9,960 nt of DNA from assembly GCA_013003335.1 (NCBI GenBank), contig JABDJT010000395.1:1-9960 (forward strand). The letters run 5' to 3'. This document shows positions 6,321 through 9,960 of the stretch, in pieces; the stretch's first letter is position 1; each line of letters begins with the position of its first letter. Origin of the DNA: Verrucomicrobiales bacterium. GTDB taxonomy: Bacteria; Verrucomicrobiota; Verrucomicrobiia; Verrucomicrobiales; DEV007. Below the pieces are notes generated by a model. That model had not been told where the DNA came from, searched no databases, and worked only from the letters and a program-made list of their open reading frames with translations. Position numbers and translations under genes: made by a program.

Positions 6321-8186
6321 ATGAAGACACCGCCAATCGCCCTCCTGCTGTCCTGTTTCCTTCTTCCGGTCGCCGGAATTTCAGAAACGGAAACCCCGAA
6401 GCCGCTCGTCGTTCATGAGTGGGGAACGTTCACCGTCCTCCAGGATGACCGCGGAAATCCGGTCGACGGCGTCAATATCAATGAGGAATCGCTGCCCGCT
6501 TTCGTCCACAAGCTGGCCCCCGATCTCGCGCCCGATTCGCACGAACTGGCCCCGCTGATCGGAGTTGGCTATTACGGCAATCAGCGCGCCCGAATCCAGC
6601 GGTCGAAGGGCATTCAGCGCTATTACCACGCAGCGCGGATGCGGATGGAAACGCCGATCATTTACCTCTACCCGCCCGACGGACAGCCGAAACTGCCGGT
6701 CAATATCGACGTTGATTTCCGGGGAGGCTGGATCACGGAGTGGTATCCAAACGGAAAAATCCAGGCTCCCGGTTTCGAGCGTGGCGGCGAATTGATGATG
6801 CACCTCACGCCGAAAACGGTCGGTCAGATCAGCTGGAAGAATCTTGAGCTCGCGCCCACCGAATTCAAGATCCCGGAGACTGATCTGCCCGTCTGGGTCG
6901 CTCCGAGGAAGACTTCCGCTCCACCGGTTCGCACACCGCAGGGCGAAACAGAGAACTACCTGTTTTACCGCGGCGTCGCGAATCTTGAAGCGCCGCTTCG
7001 TGTGATTCGCGAAGGGGACACCTTTCAAGTCGTGGCCAATCCCAAATCGACCTGCCCCGTGCTCATTTTCGAGGAGATGGACCTGTGGCTCGTCGATGTT
7101 GATTCCAAATCCGGGCTGCAATACCGCCGCGTTGAGTTGACCAACGATCGCCCGAAAGCCGGCGAGGCCATCGCGACAACCGCTGCCGGATTCGACAAGA
7201 AACCGGGTGGAGGGTTTTCCGAACTGCGGGCCGAAATGCTCGAGTCGCTCGTTGTTACAGGTCTGTTCGAAGATGAAGCCGAAGCGATGCTGGAAACCTG
7301 GAAAGCCTCCTATTTCAACGCCTCCGGCCTCCGTCTCTTTTTCACTCTGCCTCAGGAATGGACCGATCGCGTGTTGCCGCTGAATGTTTCATCCGATTAC
7401 GAGAAGACCGAAACCGTCCGTGCCATGATTGGCCGGGTCGAACTAATTTCTCCCCGGCAGCGAGACCGGCTTCATCAAATTTCCGAGGGCCCTGTGTCCA
7501 GTCGCGAGTGGTTCAACGAGTGGCACACCCGGAATCCCGAGCTCGCCCGCGCCAAATTGCACGAGTTGGAATCCGGCAAAGTCAGCCTCGCCGATCTCGG
7601 GCTGAAGACTCCGGCCGACTACCGGGCCTACATGGAATTAGGCCGGTTTCGCGACGCTCTGATTCTCCACGAAATCGCCCACCCCGGGAGCATCATCGAG
7701 GGCGACGGCAGCCCCGTCGATGTTCGGGGCCCGCTGATTTCCGTGCGGCACCCCGCGGCCAAATCCGGCAACACCACGTCCTTCACCATCACCGTTCCCG
7801 GCGAGAGACGAGTCATCAACCTCGGCGAAATGAAAATTTTCGATACCGAGGGGAACGACATCACAGACCGGGCGAAGCTGTCCCAGTCCAGCAACTTTGA
7901 AGGCAGGTTCCCGATCAGGAATCTCGTGGACGGAAACCCGATCAGCCTGGCTCACACCAACAGCGAGACGAATCCGTGGATCAAAGCGGAGTTTGCCGAA
8001 CCGGTTCAGATCGGCGAGGTGAAAATCTGGAATCGGAACGATTCCGGCGGCCGGTTTCTCAGCCGGTTCGAAGGTGCGCGGATCGAATTTTTCGAACGGG
8101 AAAGTTCCGTCGGAAAAATCGACCTTCCAATCGAGGGTGCCATGAACCTCGTCAACTTCGCCCGGAACTATCAGCTGCCTCTGTAG
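6321..8186 (+). CDS. large secreted HEWGTFT-family protein with discoidin-like C-terminus
   Basis: The 621-residue product begins with a signal peptide (MKTPPIALLLSCFLLPVAG), so it is exported; Cys12 is too early and poorly placed to be a confident lipobox. The mature N-terminus carries VVHEWGTFTVLQDD (residues 30-43), then a segment with PAFVHKL and METPIIYLYPP, hallmarks of an uncharacterised secreted family I know from memory in Planctomycetes, Verrucomicrobia and Myxobacteria. The middle is a mix of strands and helices, including a 'LVVTGLFEDEAEAMLETWK' segment. HEIAH at 450-454 matches the HExxH zinc-peptidase pattern but sits at the end of a predicted helix and may be chance. From about 480 to 615 the chain looks like a discoidin (F5/8C)-type beta-sandwich: LVDGNP (535-540), then NPWIKAEF and IGEVKIWNRND. 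Function unknown. It is divergent from the LysR gene and 45 bp before the kinase. Confidence 0.85.
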   Translation: MKTPPIALLLSCFLLPVAGISETETPKPLVVHEWGTFTVLQDDRGNPVDGVNINEESLPAFVHKLAPDLAPDSHELAPLIGVGYYGNQRARIQRSKGIQRYYHAARMRMETPIIYLYPPDGQPKLPVNIDVDFRGGWITEWYPNGKIQAPGFERGGELMMHLTPKTVGQISWKNLELAPTEFKIPETDLPVWVAPRKTSAPPVRTPQGETENYLFYRGVANLEAPLRVIREGDTFQVVANPKSTCPVLIFEEMDLWLVDVDSKSGLQYRRVELTNDRPKAGEAIATTAAGFDKKPGGGFSELRAEMLESLVVTGLFEDEAEAMLETWKASYFNASGLRLFFTLPQEWTDRVLPLNVSSDYEKTETVRAMIGRVELISPRQRDRLHQISEGPVSSREWFNEWHTRNPELARAKLHELESGKVSLADLGLKTPADYRAYMELGRFRDALILHEIAHPGSIIEGDGSPVDVRGPLISVRHPAAKSGNTTSFTITVPGERRVINLGEMKIFDTEGNDITDRAKLSQSSNFEGRFPIRNLVDGNPISLAHTNSETNPWIKAEFAEPVQIGEVKIWNRNDSGGRFLSRFEGARIEFFERESSVGKIDLPIEGAMNLVNFARNYQLPL

Positions 8187-8231
8187 GAAAATTCTCCGTG
8201 AAATTTGCCCGGGAAAATCGAATACTGCGGC

Positions 8232-9290
8232 ATGCTGCAAGCCGCTGTCCTTGCCGACGATTTTTCCGGGGCAACCGAAATGGCAGGGGTCGCCTCCCGC
8301 TTCGGATTGCGCGTTGTTCTGCAAACGAACGTGCCTCACGGGCAGCCGGAGAAGTGCGATGTCCTCGTGCTCGACACCGATTCGCGCATGATGACCGACG
8401 AGGCAGCTGCCGATCGAGTTCGCGAATTTGCCAATGGTCTGAAGCAGTTGAATCCGCCTGCGATTTACAAGAAAACCGACTCCGTTTTGCGGGGGCAGAT
8501 CGCGGCCGAAATCGGTACGCTGCTGGTTGTATTCGAGCTGCCGGGGTGCCTGTTCATTCCCGCCAATCCATCCCGCCAGCGGGTGATTCGCGACGGTCAT
8601 TATTTCGTGGAAGGAAAGCCCCTTGCTGAGATTGACGCCTTCGCCAACGATCCGACTCATCCAGCGAACACGAATGCTGTTGCCGAATTGCTTCGAGACG
8701 AATCCGGTCGCATTCAGATTCCCAATATCGAGTCGGAGGATGAAATTCGCAGGCAAGCCGCAGCCAAACCGGCCGATCATCTCGCCGCCGGGGCAGCTGA
8801 TTTTTTCGCGGCCTGGTTGGCGGAAGTCACCGGGCAAAACACACCGGTTCAGGCCGGGACGATTTCGTTCTCGCCGCAGAAAACGCTGTGGGTTTGCGGC
8901 AGTCACGCCGCGTGGCCGGATCGAAAACGCGAATTCGCGGAGCACGGCATTCCCGTCCAACTCATCGATCAATCTCCCCGATTCGGAGAAACGGAACCGG
9001 TCCTGGCTCTCGGGACCGGGGACGAAACGCATCCCGATCCGGCAGCCCTGCTCGAATCGATCGCTGAATCAGTGGCGAAACTAATCGAGGAAAACGCAGC
9101 CGATTTTCTCCTGCTTGAAGGCGGCGGCACTGCCCGGGCCGTCATCGATCATTTCGGCTGGACCGATTTTTCCGTGCTCGCCGAGATCGCGCCCGGAACC
9201 GTGGCCGTCCGATCGGGGCATTCACCCGTGCTGCTGGTTAAGCCCGGTAGCTACCCGTGGCCGGAGCGTGTATGGCAGTTTTTCGAATGA
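8232..9290 (+). CDS. four-carbon acid sugar kinase family protein (DUF1537)
   Basis: From ATG 8232 the product is 352 residues. It matches the four-carbon acid sugar kinase family (OtnK/DtnK/DenK type), which phosphorylates acid sugars such as threonate, erythronate or 2-oxo-tetronate with ATP in the cytoplasm. N-terminal signatures are VLADDFSGATEMAG (6-19), LDTDSR (47-52) and KKTDSVLRG (80-88); the C-terminal nucleotide-binding part has LEGGGTARAV (295-304) and ends LLVKPGSYPW. Members are usually about 400 residues or more, so this copy is somewhat short, with a compact middle. A TTG start at 8205 would add nine residues; the ATG is preferred because the family begins directly with the LADD strand. 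It lies 45 bp after the HEWGTFT gene and is followed by a terminator. The usual partners (PdxA-like dehydrogenase, OtnI-like isomerase, aldolase) are not in view, so the substrate is open. Confidence 0.88.
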   Translation: MLQAAVLADDFSGATEMAGVASRFGLRVVLQTNVPHGQPEKCDVLVLDTDSRMMTDEAAADRVREFANGLKQLNPPAIYKKTDSVLRGQIAAEIGTLLVVFELPGCLFIPANPSRQRVIRDGHYFVEGKPLAEIDAFANDPTHPANTNAVAELLRDESGRIQIPNIESEDEIRRQAAAKPADHLAAGAADFFAAWLAEVTGQNTPVQAGTISFSPQKTLWVCGSHAAWPDRKREFAEHGIPVQLIDQSPRFGETEPVLALGTGDETHPDPAALLESIAESVAKLIEENAADFLLLEGGGTARAVIDHFGWTDFSVLAEIAPGTVAVRSGHSPVLLVKPGSYPWPERVWQFFE

Positions 9291-9342
9291 ACAGATTCGG
9301 AAGGAACTGGATAAATACGGAGAGCAGCGCAGTCAATACGTT

Positions 9343-9374
9343 CGATGAACCAAGCTCCTTGTTCATTCGTTTTT
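9343..9374 (+). terminator. Rho-independent terminator after the kinase gene
   Basis: The stem pairs 9343-9354 with 9358-9369: eleven base pairs with two single-base bulges (T9367 and C9351) and a three-base CTC loop, followed at once by TTTTT at 9370-9374. It begins 53 bp after the kinase stop and should end the 6321-9290 transcript. Its right arm and U-tract cover the stop and last codons of the convergent gene at 9363-9824. Confidence 0.65.
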
Positions 9375-9824
9375 CGCCGTGGCCGGTTTTTGCGGCTCTT
9401 CGAGAATCTCGATTCCGTTTGGCAGGATCGGCTTGAACTTTTTGCCGTTGACTTCCTTCACAAAAATCGTGACGTGCCCGCCCTTTTTGGGAATCGATTC
9501 ATGACCTTGCAAACCGGGCTCAGGAGGAATCCGTTTGGCCGGTCTCCAGGCTTCGACAATGATTTCGTCGCCGACAGCGACCCCTTTGCCCTTTTTCACG
9601 GAAGCGATCTTGATCTTGATCGTGTAAATCCGGTCGGTATGAATCCCGAGCCCTTTTTCAATTTTCGATTTCGTCTCCTTCGATTGCACGTCCACCACTT
9701 CGCCGGTGAAAATATGAGTCGCCGTTTTTTTGAGCTCTTCTTTTCCGACGGGAGCCTTGGCCGCCCACGCGGAAAATGAAAATAGAACCAGGAGAGTCGG
9801 AAAAACAGGAAGTTTCAATTTCAT
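9363..9824 (-). CDS. small secreted hypothetical protein
   Basis: The 153-residue product begins at ATG 9824 with a clear signal peptide (MKLKLPVFPTLLVLFSFSAWA, cleavage after Ala21). The mature part starts with a helix (KEELKKTATHIFTGEVVDVQ) and continues as a beta-rich, lysine-rich domain with YTIKIKIASVKKG, VAVGDEIIVEAWRPA, then GHESIPKKGGHVTIFV and an ending around PNGIEIL. The pattern 'threatened export of a gene product by covariant strands, then GxxGLPKxGD-like turn' resembles small secreted proteins I have seen in Planctomycetes and Verrucomicrobia, of unknown function. No metal-binding or catalytic motif is obvious. It lies 27 bp after the gene at the right edge, on the same strand, so the two probably share a transcript. 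The last codons overlap the terminator of the convergent kinase unit. Confidence 0.8.
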   Translation of the reverse strand: MKLKLPVFPTLLVLFSFSAWAAKAPVGKEELKKTATHIFTGEVVDVQSKETKSKIEKGLGIHTDRIYTIKIKIASVKKGKGVAVGDEIIVEAWRPAKRIPPEPGLQGHESIPKKGGHVTIFVKEVNGKKFKPILPNGIEILEEPQKPATAKNE

Positions 9825-9851
9825 ATCCGCGATGGGTTGGTACTTGGAAGT

Positions 9852-9960
9852 TTAGCGCAAAAGGGTGGCTAAATCTGTTTTTTCCAAATCGAGCGGGCGA
9901 TCGAACTGATACCGGAACAGCCCCAGCAGCGTTCCTTCCTTGACCCCGTGGCATTTTGCA
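9852..9960 (-). CDS. C-terminal end of a gene, possibly a c-type cytochrome
   Basis: The frame enters from the right edge and stops at TAA 9852-9854. The visible 35 residues start AKCHGVKEGTLLGLFRYQF and end KTDLATLLR. The codon cut by the edge ends in T, which allows Cys (TGT) three residues before the visible Cys; that would complete a CxxCH heme motif, but this cannot be seen here. A heme motif only some 33 residues from the end would suit a multi-domain or multi-heme protein. I do not recognise the family. A competing frame on the same strand spans this region and the next gene, but it lacks coding character and overlaps the better-supported signal-peptide gene. Confidence 0.6.
   Translation of the reverse strand, partial: AKCHGVKEGTLLGLFRYQFDRPLDLEKTDLATLLR

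Noticed and set aside
7638..9032. A 464-codon open frame on the minus strand
   Set aside because: It lies antisense to two well-supported genes (HEWGTFT protein and sugar kinase), reads as arginine- and glycine-rich with no recognisable domain, and is a usual by-product of GC-rich codon use.
3764..9372. A 13-bp repeat TGTTCATTCGTTT at 3764-3776 and 9360-9372
   Set aside because: About one 13-bp repeat is expected by chance in a window of this size; the copies lie in unrelated contexts, one at a start codon and one in a terminator.
1..9960. CRISPR arrays, insertion sequences, integrases, toxin-antitoxin or other defence genes
   Set aside because: I found no regularly spaced repeats, transposase or integrase motifs, nor a paired small-gene toxin module; gene content is ordinary chromosomal.

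Overview
The window looks like chromosomal, housekeeping-type DNA from a GC-rich bacterium of the Planctomycetes-Verrucomicrobia-Chlamydiae (PVC) group, most likely a verrucomicrobial relative. Reasons: several secreted proteins of families I associate from memory with Planctomycetes and Verrucomicrobia (a 'HEWGTFT' protein, a two-CxxC exported protein, a secreted NIPSNAP protein), together with a near absence of Shine-Dalgarno sequences before the start codons. The assignment is inference; no marker gene is present. I see no CRISPR array, insertion sequence, phage gene, rRNA or intact tRNA.

Layout. 1-385 (minus): 5' part of a membrane-anchored hypothetical protein running off the left edge. 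529-1830 (plus): AmpG-like major facilitator permease. 1812-2564 (minus): secreted protein with two tandem NIPSNAP domains, its stop overlapping the permease stop. 2565-2739: a short non-coding stretch with a run of eight G and a degenerate tRNA-like remnant. 2740-3012 (minus): doubtful small helix-turn-helix ORF. 3028-3663 (minus): exported two-CxxC hypothetical protein. 3664-3783: divergent gap with a perfect 11-bp inverted repeat. 3784-5320 (plus): a two-gene unit, a DUF374 acyltransferase overlapping folD by 14 bp. 5327-6244 (minus): LysR-type regulator convergent with folD. 6245-6320: AT-rich divergent promoter region. 6321-9290 (plus): large secreted HEWGTFT protein followed by a four-carbon acid sugar kinase, closed by a Rho-independent terminator at 9343-9374. 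9363-9824 (minus): small secreted hypothetical protein. 9852-9960 (minus): C-terminal end of a gene running off the right edge, possibly a c-type cytochrome.

How the parts may work together. FolD supplies one-carbon tetrahydrofolate intermediates, and the acyltransferase before it probably acts in lipid or lipid A assembly; their overlap suggests co-transcription rather than a shared pathway. The LysR regulator is divergent from the HEWGTFT gene and is the natural candidate to control it and perhaps the kinase 45 bp downstream. The AmpG-like permease would act at the inner membrane on muropeptides or a related solute. At least four products carry export signals, pointing to a sizeable envelope or periplasmic investment. 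I found no convincing new defence or mobile system. The least explained items are the HEWGTFT-LysR-kinase cluster, the structured divergent gap at 3664-3783 and the scar-like stretch at 2565-3012.
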